Below, piece after piece: positions 18,464 to 27,775 of a DNA stretch of 64,000 nt (within the stretch, counting starts at the first letter, position 1; every line of letters starts with the position of its first letter). This DNA is from Eremothecium cymbalariae DBVPG#7215 (taxonomy: Eukaryota > Ascomycota > Saccharomycetes > Saccharomycetales > Saccharomycetaceae). The notes beneath the pieces were generated by a model. The model was not told the origin of the DNA and made no database searches. It saw only the letters and a list, made by a program, of their open reading frames with translations. The position numbers and the translations under genes are program-made. The stretch is from assembly GCF_000235365.1 (NCBI RefSeq), contig NC_016449.1:868001-932000 (forward strand), given 5' to 3'.

Positions 18464-18855
18464 CTCTTCCTGGTAGGCTTCCTCTTATTTTGGATGCAAC
18501 CCGTATGTAACTGAAGCGGTAGATCTTAAAGTGTAATCTGGTGATACAACCTAGAAATCCGTCTCAGATGATATTAGACTTGCATTAGCTTAGAATGCAG
18601 GGATTACTTGCGAAACTGCTGTAAGTAGCATTTTGTATTCTATCTATTTTATAATAAGTGAATGGATAATTGATCACTATGTTAAATATTATCTATCACT
18701 TGTATTGATTTCTGTATTTTAATATGAAATCGAGTCTAAATGCAAATATTTATTTTAATGGTAAAAATTCATTTTGAACTTGAAAAATTATTAAAGACAA
18801 TGTAACATATATAATCCATAAATATTCAAATATTAAAGTGTTATATTCCCTATAA
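18464..18855. other. Intergenic: CWH41 promoter and RRN6 3' end
   Basis: These 392 nt are very AT-rich towards the RRN6 side. No motif or gene was recognised beyond poly-A and poly-T tracts. Confidence 0.5.
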
Positions 18856-21482
18856 TTACCTGAACCCTCCCACAATCTTCTTCTTCTTCTTAGGACGAGG
18901 AGTGCTCTCTAATTGAGACTGTTGGGACATTAAAGAAAATGCTGGCGGTTGTGTTTCTGGTAGGCTACTTTGAAATGAAGATGGAACTGCCTGTGATGAT
19001 CGAATTGTGGGTGGTATTTGTGATGGCATAGTTGGTTGCAGCATTGTGGATTTATTTCCCTTTGATAAATGTGGATAAATATGATCTTCCATGGACAATG
19101 CCTCATCACAATCAGCATCCCATGTGTCCAAGAGCTCTTGATGTTGTTTAATTAATGATTCATATGTCTTGGTCTCCAACTCTTTAAAATTCGCAATTCT
19201 ATAGAACGTCATAATATCTAAGGACAATTGCTGAATGATATCCTTTGTTAATGGTAAAATATTTTCACTGATAGGTTCCCAACATTGTAATAGCTTGTTG
19301 AAGAGTACTGCAAGAGACTCTACTGGTTCGTGGATGAGCAGTTTAGATATCGTAGCGAGCTCAGAAAATCGCAATCCATGTTCCTCATAGTATTCCGCAA
19401 TTTGTTGCAGTAATGAACTGTACTCTTCAACACTTTCAAAATATCCCAGACCGTCTGTAAGTTCAGCAAAGGCTCCGCATTGTTTCAAGTTTTTACTAGG
19501 ATCTTGGTCCCATGCTAAAATTCGTTTGTTGATTAGTTCAGACAGACTATAGCCATAGCCTTGAAATTTCGTAAACTCCGAAGAAGAATCATAGTTATTA
19601 TCAATTTTTGGTAAGCGCTCTAGCATCTTCGATATAATAAGATTAATTGTTTCCTGGTCAGTTTGAGAAGAAAATGGAGTACTCCCCGAATCACATTGTG
19701 TGTACCTTTGATCCTGGTCCAAACTATTTTTATTTTGTGTATCACAAGGCATAGTGGTTAGTAAATACCGCCATATGCTGTTTCCTTCAGATGATTTCAC
19801 AAAAAGTGCTAAAAATGTAGCACGAACTTCATCTATTTCTGAGAAACCTGAAAGAACAATGTTACTGATCCCTGTAGTAATATTTGGCAATTGGATTAAC
19901 GCAGGGCAATCTGAAGCTTGAAAAACTCCCTCTTTAAGCGTAAACAAATTTGTGACAATAAAAGGACAAACCCTGGAATATAACAAGATATAAAACTCCT
20001 GGCAACTTCCGGAGCTTGAAACATGCATTGAACATCTCAAAGAAGCATCTTCGTTGTTCCAACTGTGTTTCCAAGATAGGACTCTTCTTGTGATCTCTGG
20101 AAAATGATTCAAAAAATTATTTCCTTGGATGTCAATAGCAGACTTAAAGAATCATTGATTCGCTTAAAATCTCGAAGTTTTGACCATGTTTTGGCTTGAA
20201 CAATCTCCTGTTGCCAATTATCAGCATAATCAATTTCAGTAAAGCTAGATCTGCTCATTACAAATATTCTTGTGTGCTTGGATGACCACTCTATCCTCTT
20301 CCAGTTAGAAACTTCCTCCGGATCGAAAATTGACCCACTATTCTTCAGCAACTTGAGCCTCTTGGGAGTTCTCCGACTTCTCGCAATTTCACCAAGGCAC
20401 CAATTACCCTTGGTGTCAATAACGGCGAACTCATTCAGATTCCATGGATTGAATGCGAAGTCCACATATGGAAATTGTTCCAACTGACAAAAGTCTAAAG
20501 GTTCCAATTTCTGAACATTAATTTTATGAGTGTTGTAATCCATGGACAAAATCCGAAGTACGAATAGGCTTGTTTCCGTAATAACTGCCACAATATTTCC
20601 ATCTCTATTTAATGTTGGCGATAATTGGGGAATCTTTATACTCTTTATGGATGCATATAGTTCTAATCTTTCAGGATTATTGCTTATCTCGTAATTTTTA
20701 ATACCATTAAATATTGCATTCTCAGTCTCGACATCTTGATACAAGGGGTGCATTAATGAAATGTTCAAAATGGAATCTGTCGCCCCCGAAGCATATGCAA
20801 TTATATATCTCCCATCTTTGTCACTGCGTAAGTCACTAGTAGTTTGAATGCGACCAATCGTAAATATTTGTGACTTCATAGGGTCAACAATCTTGAAATC
20901 CAGTTCAGTCGTCCGTGAAGATGGCCCATAGCCACCATTTTCGGTGTCTGCTGATTCATGTGGGATATTTAAACTGTTATTTTGAAGGTTTGATATCAGC
21001 TTTTTTGGTACATATGCTCTACTAGTAACTGGAACATTCATTTCAACTTTGTACATGGATGCTTCTGGAATTGCAACATCAGTAAATATATTAAACGATG
21101 TCGGCAGTTCTGCAACAATATTCTTCCAGTCCTTATTAGCATAGAATGCATTAGATAGCAGCAAACCTCTTTCATCTATTTGATCATCATCGTCATCATC
21201 AAGAAGCTCATCGACCATGCTGTCAGACTGCTGTTCCTTATCAACAGAAGTATGCACTACAGATCCTTCAGCATCAATAACCAATGATTGAGAATTATTT
21301 AGAACCCTTAAACGGCGTAACAGCAAATGGTCTGTTTTCTTATATGCTTGAATCCACTGAGTCCCATGTTCTTTTGATAATTTTGAGTCGCCCGATAAAT
21401 ATAAGTTAGCTGAAGAGATACCTACACCCAGCTGAATACCATTATCCTCTTTTTTTGGAAGAATATCCTCCCCATATGACAT
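18856..21482 (-). CDS. RRN6: RNA polymerase I core factor subunit Rrn6, interrupted by one frameshift
   Basis: Two overlapping frames form one gene. The 5' part (21482 to 20109, 457 residues) is a beta-propeller-like region with blocks such as FDPEEVSNWKRIEWSSKHTR. The 3' part (to 18856, about 418 residues) continues helical sequence and ends in the basic tail PRPKKKKKIVGGFR typical of Rrn6. Together they give about 875 residues against 894 in S. cerevisiae. The 3' part has no ATG near its beginning. The break is at a T6 run on the coding strand (20111-20116); one more T would keep the frame open. Rrn6, with Rrn7 and Rrn11, recruits Pol I to the rDNA promoter and is essential in S. cerevisiae. 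A base-call error is most likely, and -1 slippage is an alternative. It corresponds to YBL014C. Confidence 0.85.
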
Positions 21483-21711
21483 CCCTTTTACTGTATAATT
21501 GTTTAAATTTATCTATTTAAGAGTGGTTTAATGGCAGTGATGCTCCCTCTTCGCTTAGATGTGGTTTTCAACAAGAATTTTAAACGGCTCCTTTTCTAAA
21601 CTGGGGTAATTTTGGCGTAAGTAAGACTTTAATCCAACAACAGTTGAATAAAACACAGAAAAAATTAAAAATAAAGTATATGGCATACTATCTAAACTAT
21701 CGATGCTGTAC

Positions 21712-23829
21712 CTAGATAGAAGGATCAGCCTGGAACCTTAGATCCCATCCAATTTCAGGACCTATTTTGGGCAATACTTCTGCGATAGTTTGAACATCCT
21801 TGTCACCTCTACCAGAAATATTGATAATCAAACTCTGATCAGGTTTCATAGTTTTGGCTAATTGAATCGCGCCATATATAGCATGAGAGGATTCTAATGC
21901 GGGAATAATACCTTCTAATTGGGATAGTAACCTAAATGCTTCAACAGCTTGAGCATCGGTTGCTGCGGTGAATTCTACACGACCTGAGGCCTTCCAGGAT
22001 GCCAATTCTGGCCCAACAGCAGGGTAATCCAGACCTGCTGAGATAGAGTGCGTGTTGTTTACCTGACCATCTTCATCTTGTAGAACATAAGTTTTTACAC
22101 CATGAAGGACACCAGGTCTCCCGGAGGTTAATGTTGCAGAATGGAACTTCGTATCCATCCCTTGACCGCCGGCCTCAATACCCAAAAGCTTTACAGGATC
22201 ATGTTCAAAGGGAGAAAACATCCCTGAAGCGTTCGAACCTCCGCCAACACATGCAACTATAGCATCTGGTAGTTTACCGCCATTTAACTCAGCAAACTGT
22301 TGTTTAGTTTCATTACCTATCACACTTTGGAATGTTCTCACCAAAGTAGGATAAGGGTGCGGGCCAATAGCAGATCCAACGATATAATGGGTAGTTTCAA
22401 GATTCGAAACCCAGTAACGGAATGCCTCAGAAGTCGCATCTCTCAAAGTTTTAGAACCGTTTTGCACAACAACAACCTCTGCACCAAGCAGCTTGATCCT
22501 AAAAACATTCAACGCCTGACGACGTACATCTTCTGCACCCATGAAAATAGTACATTCCATACCAAATTTAGCACAAGCTGTGGCCGTAGCCACACCATGC
22601 TGCCCTGCACCTGTTTCAGCAATAATCTTTTTCTTGCCCAGCCTTTTCGCAAGCAAAACTTGACCGATAGCGTTGTTGATTTTGTGGGAACCAGTATGGT
22701 TCAAATCTTCTCTCTTGAGCCAAATCTGTGCACCTCCACAATATTCAGTCAATCTTTCTGCTTTGTGAAGGGTGGAAGGCCTTCCAATATAGGGGTATAA
22801 GCTCTTGAACTCTTCCCAGAACTTCAGATCATCTACCGCATGTTCAAAAGCCAACTCTAATTGCCTCATACATCCATGCATCACTTCGGGGATGTACTGA
22901 CCTCCGAAAACTCCAAAATTGGGAGGAAACCTCCGTTGCTTCTCAGAGAAATCGAGGGATTCCTCCAAATCAGACCCATTTATAGATTCACGATGCATCC
23001 TTTCAAACTCATCCTTAGATAACAAAGGATGCTTGACGCCACCCAATATTTCCTCAGTGTAATTCTTTACAATATTGTACTTGTCTTTATCCTCAGTAGC
23101 ACCAACCAAGTCAATAACCTTTGAACCAATAACAACACCGTCCGCCAAAGTAGCGACAAAATCAAACTGCTCTTTATTTGAAACACCAAATCCCACAGCT
23201 AAGTTCATATCCCCCACATGAGACCTCACACGATGGATCAGTTCAGGCAGAGCAGAAGAAACCTGGTGCCTAGCACCCGTAGTACCCATCCTTGACACAA
23301 CATAAATGAATGTATCTGCAAGCTGAGCCATCAAATCCAACCGCTCATCAGTTGTGGAAGGTGCTACCAAAGGCACCAAACTCAATCCATTCTTCCTAAC
23401 AAACCCCCGGATATTCACAGCTTCCTCAGGCGGTAAATCAACAATCAGAAACCCGTTGGCTCCTGCCTCCGCCGCATCCCGAATGAAAACCTCCTCCCCA
23501 TAATTCAGAATCGGATTGAAATATCCCATCAACAGTACCGGAATTACAACACCCGCATCCCTAGCCTGGCGAAGAAGCTCAAGCGTTTTTTTCATCGTAA
23601 TACCTCCCTGCAATGCAGTGCTATTCGACACCTGAATAGTAGGTCCATCTGCAAGCGGATCAGTAAACGGCAAACCTAGCTCAATAATATCAACCCCTCC
23701 ATCTTGAAACCCCTTCATGATATTAACCGTATCGTCCATCGTCGGATACCCAGCAGTCATAAACGTGATCAATGCACGACGACCCTCCCTTTTGGCATTT
23801 GCAAAAGTCTGCTTTAACAATTCCGACAT
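21712..23829 (-). CDS. TRP5: Tryptophan synthase, fused alpha-beta
   Basis: The 705-residue bifunctional enzyme compares with 707 in S. cerevisiae. The alpha barrel occupies about residues 1-260, with [18 protein letters not shown] carrying the catalytic Glu and Asp. After a linker the beta domain (about 300-700) has [19 protein letters not shown], whose Lys binds pyridoxal phosphate, and a glycine-rich phosphate loop ([12 protein letters not shown]). The alpha part makes indole from indole-glycerol phosphate and channels it to the beta part, which joins it to serine. This is the last step of tryptophan synthesis. A TGAGTCA Gcn4 site lies about 140 nt upstream, as expected for general amino acid control. 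It is the YGL026C equivalent. Confidence 0.98.
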   Translation of the reverse strand: MSELLKQTFANAKREGRRALITFMTAGYPTMDDTVNIMKGFQDGGVDIIELGLPFTDPLADGPTIQVSNSTALQGGITMKKTLELLRQARDAGVVIPVLLMGYFNPILNYGEEVFIRDAAEAGANGFLIVDLPPEEAVNIRGFVRKNGLSLVPLVAPSTTDERLDLMAQLADTFIYVVSRMGTTGARHQVSSALPELIHRVRSHVGDMNLAVGFGVSNKEQFDFVATLADGVVIGSKVIDLVGATEDKDKYNIVKNYTEEILGGVKHPLLSKDEFERMHRESINGSDLEESLDFSEKQRRFPPNFGVFGGQYIPEVMHGCMRQLELAFEHAVDDLKFWEEFKSLYPYIGRPSTLHKAERLTEYCGGAQIWLKREDLNHTGSHKINNAIGQVLLAKRLGKKKIIAETGAGQHGVATATACAKFGMECTIFMGAEDVRRQALNVFRIKLLGAEVVVVQNGSKTLRDATSEAFRYWVSNLETTHYIVGSAIGPHPYPTLVRTFQSVIGNETKQQFAELNGGKLPDAIVACVGGGSNASGMFSPFEHDPVKLLGIEAGGQGMDTKFHSATLTSGRPGVLHGVKTYVLQDEDGQVNNTHSISAGLDYPAVGPELASWKASGRVEFTAATDAQAVEAFRLLSQLEGIIPALESSHAIYGAIQLAKTMKPDQSLIINISGRGDKDVQTIAEVLPKIGPEIGWDLRFQADPSI

Positions 23830-23966
23830 ATTAACACAACAAAAACTTTCGATACTTACGCCCTCTAGGAAGTCTCCAAAGCCCTGAACAGATGAACTTG
23901 AGCGTGAGTGTGAGACCTGTAAGAACCAGCCTTAATATACTTATATAATATCGCCATAGCTTGCAG

Positions 23967-23973
23967 TGAGTCA
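23967..23973. promoter_or_regulatory. Gcn4 site in the TRP5 promoter
   Basis: TGAGTCA followed by T is a perfect Gcn4 element, 138 nt before the TRP5 ATG. A TATA-like run (tatataat) lies at 23941-23949, between the element and the gene. It implies induction of TRP5 on amino-acid starvation. Confidence 0.82.
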
Positions 23974-24067
23974 TTCAACAGATCCAAGCAAAGTGATCAT
24001 CAAAAGTTTGAAAAACACAACATCTCTTAGTACGAAGTTACGCATTAAACAAATTACTTAACTAGAC

Positions 24068-25069
24068 TTATCCCAGTAAATCCATATTAAGTGAGCCCAA
24101 TTCAAGGGCATTTAGATCAAGGTTATCCAGGTCAGCCGAAAATCCCATTGTGGCTTGGTTAGGCCCACTGTTAATGGAAAGTGTGGAGGTTGGTATAGAG
24201 TTTGCGTTATTTTCGAAAGCGGACATGGTCAAGATGCTTTGAGGAGTTAGGTTTGCGGCGCTGAGGACTGGGGTTTTACTTGGGGTGCCTTTTCCCTGCA
24301 TGGCAATTTGTTTCTGCTGAGAAGAGTGAATTGACAGAGTTGCTGCAGTAGGGGTTGTCTGGTGATGAGGCTGCTGAGGTTTTCTGTTGGGAGAGATACC
24401 ATTGAGAGGACTAGCTACCATGTTTAGCGGGGACACACCAGATATCATCATAGGCGTGGCACCAGAGATCGGTGCGCTGCCTGCACTGCCAGCGCTTGGA
24501 GCAGCGCTGGCAGTACCTGAGGGTTGCCTTTTGTTATTTGTGCGAGGCCTCCGTTGGTTTTTAGCTTGCGGTCCAACAAGCACAACGTTGTTGGAAGAAA
24601 GGGCCGCGGACGGTGTGGCAGCGTTGCTGCTCGGGGTCTCAGCATTGGATTTGTTAACTGCCTTTTTATAGGAAGGCGAAGCAGTCGATTTAATAGGATC
24701 TGGTAGGAGATTGAGAGTCTCAAGGGGGTAAAACTTTTGTTCATTACTTTCTGAAAAAACAGCCATCGTATCCAAAAGTGGCATCAACTTTTGGAAATCT
24801 CTCACCAATTCTTTTAACTTGCCGTACAGTTCAAGAACTTTCGCTCGTATCAGTAGGAACTTTTCCTGTGGTGATTTGTCATTAAGGTGTTCAATTTGAG
24901 ACATGGTTTTCAGGAAGTCATTGAATGAAAGCCTAAGCGGTAACACATTATGCTTCACCAACTGGATTTGCCCACTAATAGCACTCTTACTTTCATCATT
25001 ATTCGCCAACTTCTCCTTCAGCTCCTCTAGCGTTAGCTTCGCAGAGAGAATTTCTTCCACAGTCGCCAT
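24068..25069 (-). CDS. PGD1: Mediator tail subunit Med3/Pgd1
   Basis: The 333-residue protein (S. cerevisiae 397) has an N-terminal helical, Leu-rich part (LTLEELKEKLANNDESKSAI, LRLSFNDFLKTMSQIEHLND) of about 130 residues. The rest is low in complexity and rich in Ala, Ser, Thr, Pro, Asn and Gln, ending in an acidic Leu/Asp motif (LDNLDLNALELGSLNMDLLG). Helical start, disordered middle and acidic end are the layout of Med3. With Med2 and Med15 it forms the Mediator tail that receives activators such as Gcn4. The naming rests largely on position next to TRP5 (YGL025C beside YGL026C) and on this architecture. Confidence 0.85.
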   Translation of the reverse strand: MATVEEILSAKLTLEELKEKLANNDESKSAISGQIQLVKHNVLPLRLSFNDFLKTMSQIEHLNDKSPQEKFLLIRAKVLELYGKLKELVRDFQKLMPLLDTMAVFSESNEQKFYPLETLNLLPDPIKSTASPSYKKAVNKSNAETPSSNAATPSAALSSNNVVLVGPQAKNQRRPRTNNKRQPSGTASAAPSAGSAGSAPISGATPMMISGVSPLNMVASPLNGISPNRKPQQPHHQTTPTAATLSIHSSQQKQIAMQGKGTPSKTPVLSAANLTPQSILTMSAFENNANSIPTSTLSINSGPNQATMGFSADLDNLDLNALELGSLNMDLLG

Positions 25070-25360
25070 CCCGCAATATTCCCGTGAACTTAATTAGAGA
25101 CACTACCGATACCTTCCGTTGAACACTGGGGGATACACTTCGTACTCGTTTGCACCAGTTTTTGTATACGTAGAAAGAAGCCGGTAGAGGGGAATATACG
25201 GTTCTCTTTATCTCGCACGTAAAAAATGAGGATTCCGTACGCATCACCATTCACGTACTTGTACCACCATATATAGGACTAAATGATATGTTCCATGCTT
25301 GTATTTAGCAGATATATATGTATCCTGACTGTACGGCTGCACGGCTACATGGGTATGTTG

Positions 25361-26260
25361 CTAATGCGCCCTTTTTAGCTTCTTGAATAAAATTAATTGG
25401 GTGTTCCTGATGCCATCCGTTGATACTGTCCAATGCTGGCATACTTCTTCTCGGAGTTGTCTTCCTAGACCGCAAAACCAATAAGTTTCCATGAATTGCA
25501 GGGGTAACTGGTGGTATGACTTGCTGATCAACTTCAGGGTTTCAGTTTGGTGCAGTTTAAGGATTGGGAGCCTTGTAAGAAAAGTCTTGAGAATCGGTGT
25601 TTCATCGACGTCTTGGAGAAGCTTATACCAGTTGTTTGGGGGGTCGCATTGGGTTGCCCAAATCACAACCAGTCGTAAACATACTGAGAACAGTTTTTCG
25701 TTATCGTAGAGATGCGTCGTCAGCAGATTTAGGGCCGTGGGAGAGTCGTTTTCGATGTAAGATTTGTACACCAAAATGCATGCCGTGTACTCTGCCGTCT
25801 CAGGGAAAGTATCAGCAGGAAAATTATCCGTGATAAATTCCAGACATGAAATCGCCTTCTGCCATTGCTTATTAGTGGTGTAGTATTCGACGGATAACTT
25901 ATACACTCGCCACGCGAGACGGTAGGAGGCGTCATCGTTCTTGGTTTTGTCGAAAGTGCTAATGATGATTTCTCGTAGTTTCCTTAATCCATGCGAGATC
26001 AATTCAGCATCTGGATCGCTATTATAAAGTTGTAGAATGTCGTTAAACAAGGTTTCCCTGGCAAAATTGTCCCGTTGTAGCCTTTCTATCATTTCGTTGG
26101 ATTTGGTCATTCTGCTCAGCAATCCGCGATCAGCGAGAGGATCGTTGAGGATTGCATCCCTTGACGCCGTTGAAAATTTGGCACATCGCCTAGCCCTCCT
26201 ATCTTCATCATTACTTATACGATCCATTATTGTTCGATTCACGACCATTGGTTGATGCAT
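25361..26260 (-). CDS. Unidentified helical protein between PGD1 and FMT1
   Basis: The protein has 299 residues, with a second possible start at codon 5. I do not recognise it. The first 85 residues are charged (ISNDEDRRARRCAKFSTASR). From about residue 95 to 260 it looks wholly helical in short paired segments (YRLAWRVYKLSVEYYTTNKQ, WQKAISCLEFITDNFPADTF, ETAEYTACILVYKSYIENDS), which suggests a TPR-like or PCI-like solenoid. There is no signal or membrane segment. It is divergent from FMT1 with only 69 nt between starts. Neither S. cerevisiae sister region (YGL025C-YGL023C or YBL014C-YBL013W) has a gene at this point, so it may be absent or moved there. Codon use and full length argue that it is real. 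Confidence 0.7.
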   Translation of the reverse strand: MHQPMVVNRTIMDRISNDEDRRARRCAKFSTASRDAILNDPLADRGLLSRMTKSNEMIERLQRDNFARETLFNDILQLYNSDPDAELISHGLRKLREIIISTFDKTKNDDASYRLAWRVYKLSVEYYTTNKQWQKAISCLEFITDNFPADTFPETAEYTACILVYKSYIENDSPTALNLLTTHLYDNEKLFSVCLRLVVIWATQCDPPNNWYKLLQDVDETPILKTFLTRLPILKLHQTETLKLISKSYHQLPLQFMETYWFCGLGRQLREEVCQHWTVSTDGIRNTQLILFKKLKRAH

Positions 26261-26329
26261 AGCCGTTTTATTACGCTCTCAGCTTTCTATCTTGGAAAAT
26301 CATGTTGATATACATCGATCGCCCTGTGA

Positions 26330-27502
26330 ATGATTGCCTGGTCCCAAAACGACAAACTAGAGAGCCATTATCCAATTGAGCAAAGAACACCTATGTCTCC
26401 AGGTCTTCCTAGATATTTTACCTCAAAGGTTATTGTCAGTAAACCTTTGAACGTGCTTTTCTTTGGATCAGACCATTTCAGTGTGCATTCGCTGAATGCT
26501 TTAGCCTCTCTGAAGCACAACGATGCCATCGATAGAATACAAGTGGTCACCAGATCAGCAAAGTCATGCGGCAGGTACATGAAAGAAGTGAGGGATCAAC
26601 CAATTGTACGTGCAAGCGAGCTGCTAGCACTTGACAAGGTAATTAGATGCGACAGTACAGCTGATATGTTGGCTCTGCGTAACATTGCACCGCAATTCGA
26701 CCTTATAGTTGCCGTATCTTTTGGCAAGTTGATACCTCAACAATTGATCACAGACATCGCCCATTCTCTGAACGTACATCCCTCGTTACTTCCCAGATAT
26801 AGAGGGGCTTCCCCAATTCAATATGCCTTACTGAACCAGGACATGGTTACGGGCGTTACAGTGCAGACTCTCCATCCCACCAAGTTTGATCACGGAAACA
26901 TTGTAGCCCAGACAGCACCACTCAACATACAGGAACTGCTTCGCAGAGGCAAAATAAACCACTTCGAAGAAGACGTACCGGAAAAAGTTCAAATACTAAT
27001 GGATCAACTTGGAATCGAAGGCGGTAATCTACTAGCCTATACCATTAAGAATGGGCTCTACACAAATCCACCCTCCATTCCTCCACATCAATACGAACCA
27101 AGCCTGGCCCCAAAAATTACAACAGACATGCGCAGAGCACGTTGGCAGACAGATACCGTTTCCAAGCTACTTGCGAAACACTACGCTTTTGGAACCCTAC
27201 ACGCCTTCAAGACAGTTCTACCAAAACGTAACAGGAACCCAGAACAAAAAAGAATCCTATTCCAAAACTTCCACTTGCACTCTTATCTTCCCACACAACA
27301 AATGCAAGATTCCAATTCCCTTAAAGAACCTGGTTCGTTCATCTACGATGAGATGCACAATCGCATAATAATACAACTTACAGACGGACAGATAGCCTGT
27401 TCTACAATCCAGTTCCAAGGGTTCAAACCAGAGACACCATCAAAGTTTATGAACCACTACAGCAAGCGGTGCGGCAAACTAGTGGATCAGAAATTCGAAT
27501 AA
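26330..27502 (+). CDS. FMT1: Mitochondrial methionyl-tRNA formyltransferase
   Basis: The 390-residue protein compares with 401 in S. cerevisiae. The formyltransferase domain starts at about residue 38 (PLNVLFFGSDHFSVHSLNAL) and contains the family signature LNVHPSLLPRYRGASPIQYAL (about 150-170) followed by TVQTLHPTKFDHGNIVAQ. A less conserved C-terminal domain follows. The enzyme formylates initiator Met-tRNA from 10-formyl-tetrahydrofolate in mitochondria. The start used lies early; a second ATG at codon 22 (MSPGLPRYFTSKVIVSK) would leave a more typical import sequence and may be the true start. It is the YBL013W equivalent, followed by SCT1 as in S. cerevisiae. Confidence 0.93.
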   Translation: MIAWSQNDKLESHYPIEQRTPMSPGLPRYFTSKVIVSKPLNVLFFGSDHFSVHSLNALASLKHNDAIDRIQVVTRSAKSCGRYMKEVRDQPIVRASELLALDKVIRCDSTADMLALRNIAPQFDLIVAVSFGKLIPQQLITDIAHSLNVHPSLLPRYRGASPIQYALLNQDMVTGVTVQTLHPTKFDHGNIVAQTAPLNIQELLRRGKINHFEEDVPEKVQILMDQLGIEGGNLLAYTIKNGLYTNPPSIPPHQYEPSLAPKITTDMRRARWQTDTVSKLLAKHYAFGTLHAFKTVLPKRNRNPEQKRILFQNFHLHSYLPTQQMQDSNSLKEPGSFIYDEMHNRIIIQLTDGQIACSTIQFQGFKPETPSKFMNHYSKRCGKLVDQKFE

Positions 27503-27775
27503 CAATTGCAATACCCCAACCAATCATTATCAGACCATATCCATCCCCTTCGGATAAATGCCAGCAGTTTTAAATTCTTTAAAACCCGGCTTTTCATGGG
27601 TTCTGGTTAGAAGCAAAAAATAGTGTGGTTTCGATTTTGATAAAAAAAAAGTCCTGTGGAAGAGATAAATTTGGAAAGAAACTTAGCTTTCATTGTAAAA
27701 GTAATATTTGAAGGAGAATCAGCATACCACCTGTCAATAATCGCCAAGAGTTATTAGAGCTATACGGTGTTCAAT

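Noticed and set aside
24387..24744. Frames on both strands overlapping PGD1
   Set aside because: They are shadows of the low-complexity Ala/Ser/Thr-rich part of PGD1.
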